Shown in pieces: positions 1 to 9,011 of a stretch of DNA of 21,155 nt (the stretch's first letter is position 1; each line of letters begins with the position of its first letter). A program made the position numbers and the translations under genes. The notes beneath the pieces were generated by a model. That model saw nothing but the letters and a program-made list of their open reading frames with translations. It had not been told where the DNA came from and ran no database searches. The stretch comes from Saccoglossus kowalevskii (Eukaryota; Hemichordata; Enteropneusta; Harrimaniidae), in assembly GCF_000003605.2 (NCBI RefSeq), contig NW_003131853.1, forward strand, positions 36,244 to 57,398, read 5' to 3'.

Positions 1-1523
1 CCACTATACAATCTCACTGTGTATATAGGTGAATAACCTTATTTGTGATCATCAATTTTTTTCAGCATTTTTTGTAGCATTTATTTGTTGGTTGATTTAT
101 CTAGATTTATTTGATCATTATTGATATTTAATTTAATTTATCTTTTATATAGTAGCATTGTTTTATGTATATATGAGAATTCAAACAGGCAACAGGAAAA
201 CATTGATATTTCATTGTAGTAGTAGTAGTATTTTAAATTCTCCATGTCATGAATCTTTTCGAGAGATTTTCAATTCCTGGCGTTGTACTATGTATGTATC
301 TAATCTTATAGATAATTGTAATTCACTATAAAACTGAATCTGAAGAATGTCTTGCCTTTCATACAAGCTGTGATGTTCCAATAGATACTTTCTGATTACC
401 AAACAGCATGTGCTGCTAAGTGGACTGGGATTTGTCCATGTAGTTTGTAATTAAGACATTCACTATATATACTGTATATAGTAAATATACAGTGAATGCT
501 ATTAGTAACTAAACATGTAACTATAACAACATCTTAATATATATATTTTCAGGAAGCTGGGATGTAGGAGACTATGACTCCATACTTATGCATGTTTTAT
601 AAAGGGCTGAGTTATGGAAGTGCTCTCACAAAAATGCTTTTGCCAGTCATACTCATTACATTACTATAAATGCCACGTTTGTTTTTGTGTGGTGTGCAAA
701 ACTTTATATGTTCCTGGGAATGCATAAAGTATTCACTGGTTTTTAATTTCTTTATTTTTCTTAAGTGAAATTTATTAATAAACATGTTGCGCAAGTAAGT
801 GTATTAGAGCTTGCAAAAGGATTTTAGAGTAAATGAACAACTTGGGGTAAACATTGACTTGAAATTCTCTGTCGTAGATGTCAGAAAATATACATTGCAA
901 TAATTGTTAAAATGTTGTTATATTTAAAAATCCAATAAATGGGTTGAAAGGTAATGGTTGCTATACTGCGTCAGTTTTAATTAGGGTAAACAATGCATAT
1001 AAAATACATTGTTTAGTGAAGATTTCAACAAAGGTTGTGTGATGGCCACTGCCATTTAAAACACAACAATTGAATTTTGGATGATATTTTCAACAAAATA
1101 CTAAACTGTGTGTACTTTACTGCTACTTATGTAGTTTTCTAATATAATAAAATTGGATTGTCTGTGATGACTTGCATATTGTTATTATTTGTAGAACTTG
1201 TGTGTAGGTGTGTTGTTAACATCTATTTTGCTGGTTGCTGGCAAGACTGACGTTTAGCTATATTAATGAAAACACCGTGAGTTGCCAACATTGATCAGCA
1301 AGCACTTTAATCAAAACTTACTGGCATATTCGTCTATACATTTATGTGTGTTTTTTAGAAACAGCAGATTGTAATACACTGTAATTGACTCTCCATCAAA
1401 GTCACAAAAATCTTGAATTTTCAACAAAATGTAGAATGTACCAAGTATCACCCTCTAAAAGCCAACTAAACAGATCATTGTATAACAATTTAAATGAAAA
1501 TAATGGTAATACGAATAATAAAC
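1..1523. other. Intergenic DNA, nothing recognised
   Basis: AT-rich sequence with stops in all frames every few tens of codons. The longest ORF (612-794, minus, 60 codons) has no recognisable protein pattern. There is a short AGT run near 217-232 and a 42-bp imperfect palindrome at 457-498. I see no splice-flanked coding exon, RNA gene or transposon terminus here. Confidence 0.6.
457..498. repeat. AT-rich imperfect palindrome
   Basis: CATTCACT at 457-464 is inverted as AGTGAATG at 491-498, with a TATA-rich middle that is itself partly self-complementary. It could be a tiny MITE or simply a cruciform-prone AT tract. No target-site duplication is obvious. Confidence 0.4.
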
Positions 1524-1631
1524 TTTAAAGCGCGATGGTCGTCGCGCAGCGCCTGTTCGAATTTCATGTGTATACGTCGCTATGAGTCCCATATCGAACA
1601 GGATGCGGCACGACGACTGCCGCCCTTTAAA
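1524..1631. mobile_element. 108-bp palindromic MITE, copy A
   Basis: The left end TTTAAAGCGCGATGGTCGTC and the reverse complement of the right end (TTTAAAGGGCGGCAGTCGTC) match over about 40 bases, including CCTGTTCGA on the left against CGAACAGG on the right, so nearly the whole element folds back on itself. TTTAAA stands at both edges and may hold a TTAA target duplication, as in piggyBac-type elements; TTTAAA is itself palindromic, so the boundary is ambiguous. A second copy of the family lies at 8990-10163, interrupted by two insertions. It is GC-richer than its surroundings and has no coding capacity, so mobilisation must have been in trans. Confidence 0.75.
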
Positions 1632-3540
1632 ACATATATTGGATTACATTGTTTGTGTTGACACTTATTTGATTAAGAATGTTACAGCAGTATTAGTACT
1701 ACCTTCACCCCAGTGAACATTGTTCTTCGAGTTAGGGAGGCATCTAGGTTTGCAAGTAAAGAGTAAATGTTCTGGTGAAGAGGGAGCCATCTTCGCATCC
1801 GACTGTTAGTAGAATCGGATCCCACAACACTTTTTTTATAATGATTCGCGACTTAATAATGATCAAGAAGGAGACACAACACTCTAATATGTGAGATTGA
1901 CTGATGTTTAAAGTTTATCCTTTATGGTGGCTGTACATAAACTCATGAATATTAATTATAAACGTTTTTACAACCTTCAAGTTCAACACAACTGAACAAC
2001 ACTGAATAAACTCAATCCATGCAGTTTGATAGAATCCAGGTTCAAAGCAGGTGCATTTGGTTTTGCCGTCGTTCATCCTCTAGAATATAGTAAATCTTTA
2101 AAATATATAAATATAATATTTTTTTGATGACCTATGACTAATGAACTAAACAATATCGACATCATTTATGGTCTTCCTGTCGCAGAAACACTTGGTCGCT
2201 AGATGGCGCCCCTCTAGGAAAGTTATACATATCAGGATGGGCACAGGGACCGATACCCTCACCATACTAAAAGGGCTATCCTCAGAAGTGTGCACAACAT
2301 TATCAAACAAATACAGAAATGAATATGATATCCAATATCAGTCATCCCAATAGACCATTTTCCGTACACTGCGAGAATCACGCGTTATGCGTGAAATCGA
2401 ACGTAAAAACAGGACAAACAAAGGTCATAGCGTCGTAGTTGCGTCAAACATCGCGTGGGATTCGACAAACGCGAAAGTATTTCGGGGACATTTCCATGCT
2501 TAATAATGTGCTATCCACATTTGATGATAGGCAATTTCGATTAAGTAAGGGTATTCGGAAGCAATATTTCTCTGTCGAAGATCGGCCGGTCAATGTAAGC
2601 TGCGAAATAAAGAAATTCTAGTTCAAAATCAAATCGTTCGATTTTTGCGGCAGACGTTCGACGCGCGTCTTTCATGCATCTCGCGAGATCTCGCAATTGT
2701 TCGGAAAATCACCTATTATAAATCAGTTCGGAGTTTCTCTCAGTGTAATTCATGAAAAATAAATTTATCAATATAAAAATACTATGGATGAAAGGAATGT
2801 ACAGAATTCATGAATCAGATCACAGTCCCTCTATCACTGTGATCAGGTGCATCAATATACTATGTTCGTAGGTTACTGTAATTACGGCCAACTGTAAGAC
2901 ACGGTATTCACCTTCAACACCGTTCAGATTGCATAACATACATTTTCTATTTGGTCTGAAAACTTTGTTCCAATGACCGATGAATGTGCCGAGATTTTAA
3001 AATTGTGTGAGAGTATGTCTAAACAACCATTTTAAACCATAGCGTATATGAATTTGTTAACGAAACATGTGTTTCAAGTTATTTTTCGAACTGGATATTT
3101 CCCTCGTCGACCAGGCTTGAATATCATCAACGTCAATACAACGTGTCATATGGAAAGGACAGTCGTGTTATTGTCAACACCTTGTGGTAGTGTATCTTTC
3201 GTACACTTATCTCTCAAAAAACGGCATTGTGTCCAGATTGGTGTGAGGGATCTTCTCTAGTACCGGTATGTCTAGTGTTTTTGGCGACAAGACGGTGGGG
3301 TTACTGTAGTATATGAGGGTGTGGCTATTTTAGTATTTGCAGCAAGCAGGCTGAAGACAATAAATATACAAACCGGATAATATTTACATAGCACAGGAAT
3401 GTTATTAAAAATGATATTTTCTGCATTGTGGGGATGTAGCATTTCGCTTGGTGACCGGCTTGGTGATTATGCGAGAGGTGAACTACCGGGGTGAACTCGT
3501 ACCTATACATACACTTTTACGTAACTTCGCCCAGAATATA
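1632..3540. other. Intergenic DNA with one CpG-rich patch
   Basis: No convincing exon. ORFs at 2168-2353, 2439-2621 and 3048-3260 (60-70 codons) show no domain-like pattern and lack paired splice sites. Roughly 2360-2700 is noticeably richer in CpG than its flanks and contains a TCTCGCGAGA element. A short hairpin (ATCCGA...TCGGAT) lies near 1797-1820. Confidence 0.5.
2679..2688. promoter_or_regulatory. TCTCGCGAGA CGCG-box palindrome
   Basis: A perfect TCTCGCGAGA lies in a locally CpG-rich stretch. In vertebrates this 10-mer is a core element of many CpG-island promoters, bound by BANP (earlier attributed to Kaiso/ZBTB33). No gene start is visible beside it, so it may serve a promoter whose transcript leaves the window to the left, or be a chance match. 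Confidence 0.4.
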
Positions 3541-3888
3541 GAAGGGCAAGGATTATTTTCGTTCAACGTAATTGCAATATTGTTTTGTTAGTACAACGTA
3601 AATAGAAAAAATAAATTCCGTAATTCTGTAATCACAGGCTAGATGTACAACGTAATCAATCAAATATTTTTTTCGTACACTGTAAAAATGTGTCATTTTT
3701 CTCGGTACGTACAAGAATTTACATCCAAATAAAAAAATCGTAAAAAATAATCCAGGGAATTTACATTTTAGAAATTGTAAAACGACTAGATGACACAATT
3801 CACTACAAAATTGAATGTCAAGACGTAAAAGGCCTTCTAACCAAACGAAGAGCATTACGAGGGTAATATGCGCATGCGTCTCTACACA
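3541..3888. other. Noncoding stretch dense in YGTAA/CGTAC words
   Basis: This AT-rich stretch repeatedly shows short words such as CGTAA, TGTAA and GTACAACGTAA, in the same style as the tandem duplication that follows. It may be a decayed part of the same repetitive element. The overlapping minus-strand ORF (3553-3855, 100 codons) is Phe/Leu/Tyr-rich from translated A/T runs, so I do not call it a gene. Confidence 0.35.
3869..3878. promoter_or_regulatory. NRF1-like TGCGCATGCG site
   Basis: TGCGCATGCG closely matches the palindromic NRF1 consensus (YGCGCAYGCGC). It lies 30 bp upstream of an ATGGCGG in the first unit of the 152-bp duplication. This spacing resembles metazoan housekeeping promoters, where NRF1 and YY1-type sites flank the first exon. 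Confidence 0.4.
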
Positions 3889-4188
3889 CGGCGCAGTAAT
3901 GGCGGAGAATTTTGAGTCGGAAAGCTCTTCGGACCATTCAATATTCCATTTTTAACACTGTAAACTGTAAAAACGTCTTTTTTTCCTTGTAAATTGTAAA
4001 AAAAAAACTTTTTATTTCCCGTAAAACCGTACCAGCTACACGGCGCAGTAATGGCGGAGAATTTGAGTCGGAAAGCTCTTCGGAACATTCAATGTTCCAT
4101 TTTTTAACACTGTAAACTGTAAAAACGTCTTTTTTTCCTTGTAAATTGTAAAAAAAAATGTTATTTCCCGTAAAACCGTACCAGCTAC
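3889..4188. repeat. 152-bp tandem duplication, two units
   Basis: Unit 1 (3889-4040) and unit 2 (4041-4188) are nearly identical, beginning CGGCGCAGTAATGGCGGAGA and ending ACCAGCTAC. Differences are mainly homopolymer lengths plus a few substitutions, so the duplication is fairly recent. The first part of each unit carries ATGGCGGAG; the second part is T/A homopolymers punctuated by GTAAA words. In unit 1 the ATG at 3899 opens 18 codons (Met-Ala-Glu, then acidic and Ser-rich) before a stop. Unit 2 has lost a T and is out of frame. The duplication is certain; its origin as a copied first exon is inference. Confidence 0.85.
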
Positions 4189-4256
4189 CCCCTTGCCCCC
4201 CCTCAATATACAATTGCGGTATAAGTTTACTAAACGCTTACGCGGACAGCTTGTTA

Positions 4257-4801
4257 TGACGTCAAGTCGTTGGTTTCCGATTCTCCAGTAAGTGACAACA
4301 CCCAAACACTTCACACTTATGATTAATAAAATAAGCACGGTGACGTCATGTCATGGTTTAACTGATCAGCAGAATCTAAATAAGCATAAGTCTAAACACT
4401 ACGTCGATCGTTATAATTAATTTAATTAATTAATTAATAATATTTATATTAATGTTATTAATTACTGTAGAATGCAAAATAAACAAGTCATTGGAAGTAT
4501 GGTGTTGCGATCATGCTGATCCCGAGCGAAAGAAAAGTATATGCAAATAACGAAGCGTGTGAAGCAATGAAGGGCGCCACCACGTGCCGATATCGTAATT
4601 CACATAGTGACGTCACAATAGTTCCACGTTTTGTCCGCGCTGTCAGCCACGCAGAGTATTTCCGAACATTGTTGACAAAAAATGTCACATACGTTGCCCA
4701 TTACGTTACTTCCAGTTAGAACAACAAATAACTTGTAAAACCGGCGCAACTTTCCAGTTCGAATTATCTGTTGTTTTCGGCTGGAAAGGCATCGCGACAG
4801 G
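4257..4801 (+). promoter_or_regulatory. Putative promoter region with three CRE sites
   Basis: Perfect TGACGTCA palindromes occur at 4257-4264, 4341-4348 and 4608-4615, and an E-box CACGTG at 4581-4586, all within 550 bp upstream of the start codon at 4802. TGACGTCA is the full-site target of CREB/ATF bZIP factors, so control of the downstream gene by cAMP/Ca2+-responsive or ATF factors is plausible. No clear TATA box lies near the start. The transcription start is not determinable; the 4720-4801 interval is presumably 5' UTR. Confidence 0.5.
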
Positions 4802-4896
4802 ATGGACTATCCGTCACCACCTTTTGGGCTTCGTACTGCCCAGGCCGTCAGCGTCAACAACAAAAAAGAAAGATTGCATCTCAAAGACATGGAAAG
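4802..4896 (+). CDS. Exon 1 of the coiled-coil/His-rich gene
   Basis: It starts at the ATG in context GACAGGATGGAC and encodes MDYPSPPFGLRTAQAVSVNN and on to Glu31. It ends at AAAG|GTAAGA, a strong donor, in phase 2. No in-frame upstream ATG is compatible. A small exon of 31 codons plus two bases of Arg32. Confidence 0.7.
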
Positions 4897-7800
4897 GTAA
4901 GAAATGTTTTGCAATAGCAGACAAAGAAGAAACCTTTTTTCAGTTTCTCAAGTACTATTATTAATGCCATTTAACACACTTTCTGTCTGTTTCGTTTCAT
5001 TTTACGTACGTCACAATGCCGTCACAGTTCTGTGAAAACGAAGTCGTGTGGTTTCATTAGTATTTTATTATTCATTGGGCCGTTGTATTTTATAATTCCA
5101 GGGTATTGTTAATTGAAAACGAATAATTTAACAACATATATTAATTTTAATTTGTAAGGTCATTAGCTAATGCTAGGGATGTACAGAAACATGTACTGAA
5201 GCAGGAAGAGCGGGAAGTATTGCGCCAATTACATAAGTTACAGCGTGATAAAGAAAGGCGACATTCATATTTTTCTTTAGAAACCCAAAACCCAAAGGTA
5301 AATTCTGGAGAATCTTCGAAGGTAGGTTTTATTTTGTAAAATCGTGTTTTTGAACAAAAATGGTTTCGCATACGCACGGGTCGTTATGTGACGGGTCTTT
5401 CGTATTTGAACGGCACCAAATCGCCTGGATGTAGTATAAACATCTTCTATGCGATTTTGACCAATTTGTCAATATAAAAACAACTGTTTTATTTTACCGT
5501 ATAACATGCGGAATCATTCGTGTTCATTTCGTAACTATAGTATGTATTTATCTGTTTTCCGACAAGATTCAAATTACGCAGTCATAACAATTATTAAGTT
5601 TTCTTTCTAGAACGCGAATTCAAGCCACCACCATTTACTTGGGTCCAGCACTCATGCAGCCAGTTCCACTAATTGGTAAGCATATATTAATACTGAGTGT
5701 TACTGTAGCAGTTGTATATTCGCCGCTACACTGGGTGTTACAGTGACAATTGTATATTTGCCGCTACACTGGGTGTTACTGTAACAATTGTATATTCGCC
5801 GCTAAACTGGGTGTTACTGTAACAATTGTATATTCGCCGCTAAACTGGGTGTTACTGTAACAATTGCATATTCGCCGCTACACTGAGTGTTACTGTAACA
5901 ATTGTATATTCGCCGCTACACTGGGTGTTACTTTAACAACTGTATATTTGCAGCCACGCTGGCGTTACTTCAATGAAGTTACTTTAAAAATATTTACCAA
6001 TTTGAAACTTTGGGAAACAAACTTTATTAAACTCTATCTTTGGCAGCAATTTCACTTCTATGTTTTGTTCTCGACATTGTACATTCATCTGTTATATATC
6101 GCTAGGGGATATTACACTTCGCATGTGTGATGGAACAAGTCGCATCCTTACGTAGTAATATATATCATATGCACTGTAGTAGTAATATATCCTGCAAAGA
6201 ATTCATGATGATAATCACTGACCGACAACATTTTTTTTTCTCACTCTCCCTTATTGTAGCTCCCACGACTGTGCAACATCCTCATGTCGCTACGGTACAT
6301 CATGTCAAGCGTGTGGCATACATAGTATGGCACTAGGATCTGATAGATACAACGGTACATTTCACGGCAAAGGCAACCATGGCAAACACCATCACAAAGT
6401 AGCAGCGAAGCATAGTACACACCTTAACCACATGTCACACCATAACGTAACAGAGGAACGTCACCACAATTATAAATCTGATAACGCTGGCCTCCATGGC
6501 AGGGGACATATCAACAACAACATGACATCAGAATATGGGCAACGCCGTCACTCGGTTGACTATGGTTCACTACCACATTCCAAGCATGATTTTCACTCGT
6601 CGGCATGGCAACACGAAGCCCGGGCTGATTCGTTTCATGGCATTGCACACAAACCACAGCCTCCATCTGTTCCCAAAACTGTTGACAGTTCAAACAGTCT
6701 TCGGAAAGAGAAACTAACCCGAGGTCACGTCAAGCATGATAATCACGATGATACTGATGGTGGTTCAAGCCATGCCATAACGCACACTAACATCGACCGT
6801 CATAAACCACATCATGACAAACATATGAGCACTGTTAAGAAAACGACGTGTCCCAGCAGCCACCTGATGACATCATCAAAAGGTCAGCATAAAGGTTAGA
6901 TAAATCGTCACAGTGTTTATTGGATCATAACAAATATAAGACTCTGGGAATATAGGTCGTATGGTGATGCTTCTCGAATCGAGCCTTATTTGAATGATAA
7001 TTGTGCATGAGGCGTGAATACAAAATGACATTAGAGATGAATTCATACAGTCATACAATACTATATTTATCATTTCACTTTCAGGGGAAAATGTGTATAC
7101 GTTAAACGAGTCTCGCAATGGCAAGAGCCATACAATGAGAGAGAGTGGCACCACCAAACACCCGATAAGTCCGCTCATCCACTGTTCATCTGATCGGAAA
7201 AAAACACACCCACCAAACTGTCACCATCCCAAGACTACCGATGGGAGCTCTCATCACGTTTTGTGTAGCAACGACACGGAATCAAATGGTTCTCTTCACT
7301 CTATTACTAAACAATCAAACAACGAAACCGGCACGCGAGGTGGGTCTGGCTTGTTTAAACGGACGGTGAAACGAATAATGGCTGACCGTATGATGAGTTC
7401 GTCATCTTTGCGTCATCAAGCAAGTCACGACAATGTCCGTCGTGTCGGTAAGCTCAACTCTTTTAGTCACTAGGTGTGTGTGCGTGCGTGTTTGTTGTAC
7501 GTCTAAGACTGTTGTTGTTGTTGTTGTTGTTAACTGACAACATCAGCAATAGCGACACTCTTCATACAAACGTGCTTACTATGACAAGTAGACAAGTCAA
7601 ACATTTTTTGGAGAATTATTATCTGGTGTATTTTTGAGCCAGTTATTTGCGATATCAGTATTCACTCAATGATAAATGAAATTCTGGTGTGGGTTCATTC
7701 TCTTCGAATGACGTACGAAATGACATTAGTTGCTAATTTCGAGGCGTTTGCGTACTGACTTTGTTATTTCGTCAAACTAGATGGCAATGGTGGCGCAAAC

Positions 7801-8507
7801 GCCCAAGACTCCCGAGACACGATCGTGTTTGTGTGTTTTGTTTTTCGCGAATGTGTGTTTATTAATAAGTTTATTGGCATCCGCTGGCGGGTGCAATATC
7901 GAAGTATCGAATAATATATGGTAATACCACCGCATGGTTCACATGATTTGAAATTCCGAACATACAATCATCTCTGTATAATATTGTGTTCTTATACTAT
8001 GCATAATTGTTCCTTTTTGCAGATAATCCAACAATGGCATCTTTTCAGGCCATCAACCCCTCATTCTGTCGTTATTTAGCAGAGAAACATCATATAAGTC
8101 TGACCCCTGAACTACTAGCCCAGCTTCACAGTATTATGAAATCTAGCCCTGAAGTCTTACATGGAAGTCACCCTGAACGGATACTACCACAAGTATTTGG
8201 ACCAGTCTGCATAACTGGTCGTGATCACCGAAAAAAAATGCTTGCACTGGAATTTCTGTCTAAGATGTTACCACAGATTTTAAAAGACGCGGGAAATACT
8301 GAAGTTAGCGCCCAAGACATGCTAAACTGTCGATATTTGCGACTGACAGACTCCAACATAGAAACACTGGAACATATGTGCCTTGATGCAGGTGCTCCGA
8401 TGGGCATTCACCATCATAGTAAAGTGGACGATGTTGCTGCAATCGTGTTTGGCAAATCTAGTGACAACGATATAGTATCAAATAATGTCAGTGTACATAA
8501 ACTATAA
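4802..8507 (+). CDS. Six-exon gene: coiled-coil, His-rich protein, ~601 aa
   Basis: I do not recognise this gene with certainty. Joining 4802-4896, 5159-5321, 5611-5675, 6260-6894, 7085-7447 and 8023-8507 gives one open frame of about 601 codons; all five introns are GT-AG and every phase agrees, including split codons for Arg32, Cys108, Gly320 and Asp441. Residues ~20-75 form a charged helix likely to be a short coiled coil (LHLKDMERSLANARDVQ onward), ending in a SYFSLE motif. This faintly recalls the N-terminus of CCDC190 (DUF4768), a family of unknown function. Residues ~108-126 hold five closely spaced Cys. Residues ~130-320 are about 17% His with much Ser/Lys/Asn, probably disordered. 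Residues ~445-575 look like a compact helical domain I cannot name. A nuclear or cytoskeletal protein is possible; function is unknown. It has no signal peptide or membrane span. Confidence 0.75.
5159..5321 (+). CDS. Exon 2 (coiled-coil segment)
   Basis: Acceptor TTTGTAAG|G; the first base completes Arg32. It encodes 54 codons rich in Glu, Lys, Arg, Gln and Leu with heptad-like spacing (VLKQEEREVLRQLHKLQRDK), then SYFSLE. The donor is AAG|GTAGGT. An alternative in-phase donor CCAAAG|GTAAAT after 5297 would shorten the exon by 24 nt, so alternative splicing here would keep the frame. The acceptor's polypyrimidine tract is weak. Confidence 0.7.
5611..5675 (+). CDS. Exon 3 (short Ser/His linker)
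   Basis: Acceptor TTCTTTCTAG and donor TTG|GTAAGC are both strong. It encodes 21 codons (NANSSHHHLLGSSTHAASST and Asn) plus two bases (TG) that pair with the first base of exon 4 to give Cys. The downstream donor lies only 21 bp before the 38-bp minisatellite. Confidence 0.65.
5697..5962. repeat. 38-bp minisatellite, 7 units, in intron 3
   Basis: Unit starts fall at 5697, 5735, 5773, 5811, 5849, 5887 and 5925, exactly 38 bp apart. The unit begins GTGTTACTGTAACAATTG and continues TATATTCGCCGCTACACTGG. Inner units are nearly identical, while the first and last have diverged, as expected from unequal exchange. The ORF running through it (from 5864) is a by-product of the repeat and not a gene. 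Confidence 0.95.
6260..6894 (+). CDS. Exon 4 (Cys cluster and His-rich region)
   Basis: The largest exon, 211 full codons. Acceptor TTATTGTAG; its first base completes Cys108. The start encodes SHDCATSSCRYGTSCQACG, which with Cys108 makes five Cys spaced 3, 4, 5 and 2 residues apart, possibly metal-binding but matching no family I know. It then has 32 His in about 190 residues, including HHH and HH runs, mixed with Ser, Lys, Asn and Asp. It ends AAAG|GTTAGA in phase 1. The ATG at 6327 sits in frame inside the exon and is not needed as a start. Confidence 0.75.
7085..7447 (+). CDS. Exon 5 (Ser/His-rich, basic tail)
   Basis: Acceptor TCACTTTCAG; its first two bases complete Gly320. It encodes 120 codons, Ser/Thr/His-rich, ending in a basic stretch near FKRTVKRIMADRMM. 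The donor is TCG|GTAAGC in phase 1. Reading through the donor would reach a stop at 7471-7473 after nine more codons, which would be a shorter retained-intron isoform of about 450 aa lacking the C-terminal domain. Confidence 0.75.
7511..7531. repeat. (GTT)7 microsatellite
   Basis: Seven uninterrupted GTT units in intron 5, about 60 bp after the exon 5 donor. The rest of intron 5 (7448-8022) is AT-rich noncoding sequence. Confidence 0.95.
8023..8507 (+). CDS. Exon 6 (C-terminal helical domain and stop)
   Basis: Acceptor TCCTTTTTGCAG; its first two bases complete Asp441. It encodes 160 codons plus TAA. The composition changes sharply from the preceding exons: regular hydrophobic spacing, few low-complexity runs, and segments such as FCRYLAEKHHISLTPELLAQ and RKKMLALEFLSKMLPQILKD typical of amphipathic helices. 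This is probably the folded, most conserved part of the protein. I cannot assign it to a named family. Confidence 0.8.
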
Positions 8508-8529
8508 TTCTAGTTCGAATTATATTTAA

Positions 8530-8535
8530 AATAAA
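8530..8535 (+). terminator. AATAAA polyadenylation signal
   Basis: Canonical AATAAA 22 bp after the stop codon, followed by a T-rich GTATTTGTATTTGTATTT tract. This supports 8507 as the true 3' end of the coding region and gives a very short 3' UTR. Confidence 0.75.
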
Positions 8536-8616
8536 GGCCATTCTTTCAATTCGTATTTGTATTTGTATTTTTATTATAAAAGAAATATATGTTATGTGTC
8601 ATATTTGCATGAAAGC

Positions 8617-8649
<33 letters not shown>

Positions 8650-8989
8650 GCTACAAGGAATTATAAGATTAGAGTATACAAAGTTCTGATATGTTATGAA
8701 AGTCACATGGGAATTTTAGAAATATACTATAATGCAAATTTAGTCAGTCTGCGAAAAAACTAGACGCACGGAGCAAGGGACAGCCACGGGTGGCGGTGCA
8801 TAAAATCGAAACCTATTTAGGCTTGCCAACGCTCACGGCAGAAGTGTAAAAACAGAACACTTGTTAAATTTGGTGATCAGTTCAGTGTGATCAAAAATAG
8901 TGTATAGTCTTCAAATAACCACAATAGACAGATTTGGGGGTCAAGACCGAATATACGTGATTCCGGCGTTTCACAATATATGCTTGCAC
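8536..8989. other. Intergenic DNA with (AT)n
   Basis: Noncoding sequence holding an uninterrupted AT-dinucleotide run at about 8622-8649. The ORF 8557-8763 runs through that microsatellite and is not a gene. Confidence 0.6.
8622..8649. repeat. (AT)n microsatellite
   Basis: About 14 AT units without interruption. Such tracts are usually length-polymorphic. Confidence 0.95.
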
Positions 8990-9011
8990 TTTATAGGGCG
9001 GTGGTCGTCGC

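Noticed and set aside
3553-4338. Overlapping minus-strand ORFs of 68-100 codons
   Set aside because: They are read through A/T homopolymers and the 152-bp duplication, give Phe/Lys/Leu-rich sequence repeating itself, and have no splice or start context.
5864-6130. 88-codon plus-strand ORF in intron 3
   Set aside because: Its first half is translated minisatellite and the rest is low-complexity; it lies between well-supported splice sites.
6127-6336. ORF ending near the exon 4 start, in another frame
   Set aside because: It crosses the exon 4 acceptor in the wrong frame; the phase-consistent reading gives the Cys cluster and continues for 211 codons.
7448-7473. Stop at 7471-7473 as the normal end of the His-rich gene
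   Set aside because: A strong donor GTAAGC precedes it and exon 6 joins in phase with a typical acceptor, stop and polyA signal; kept only as a possible retained-intron isoform.
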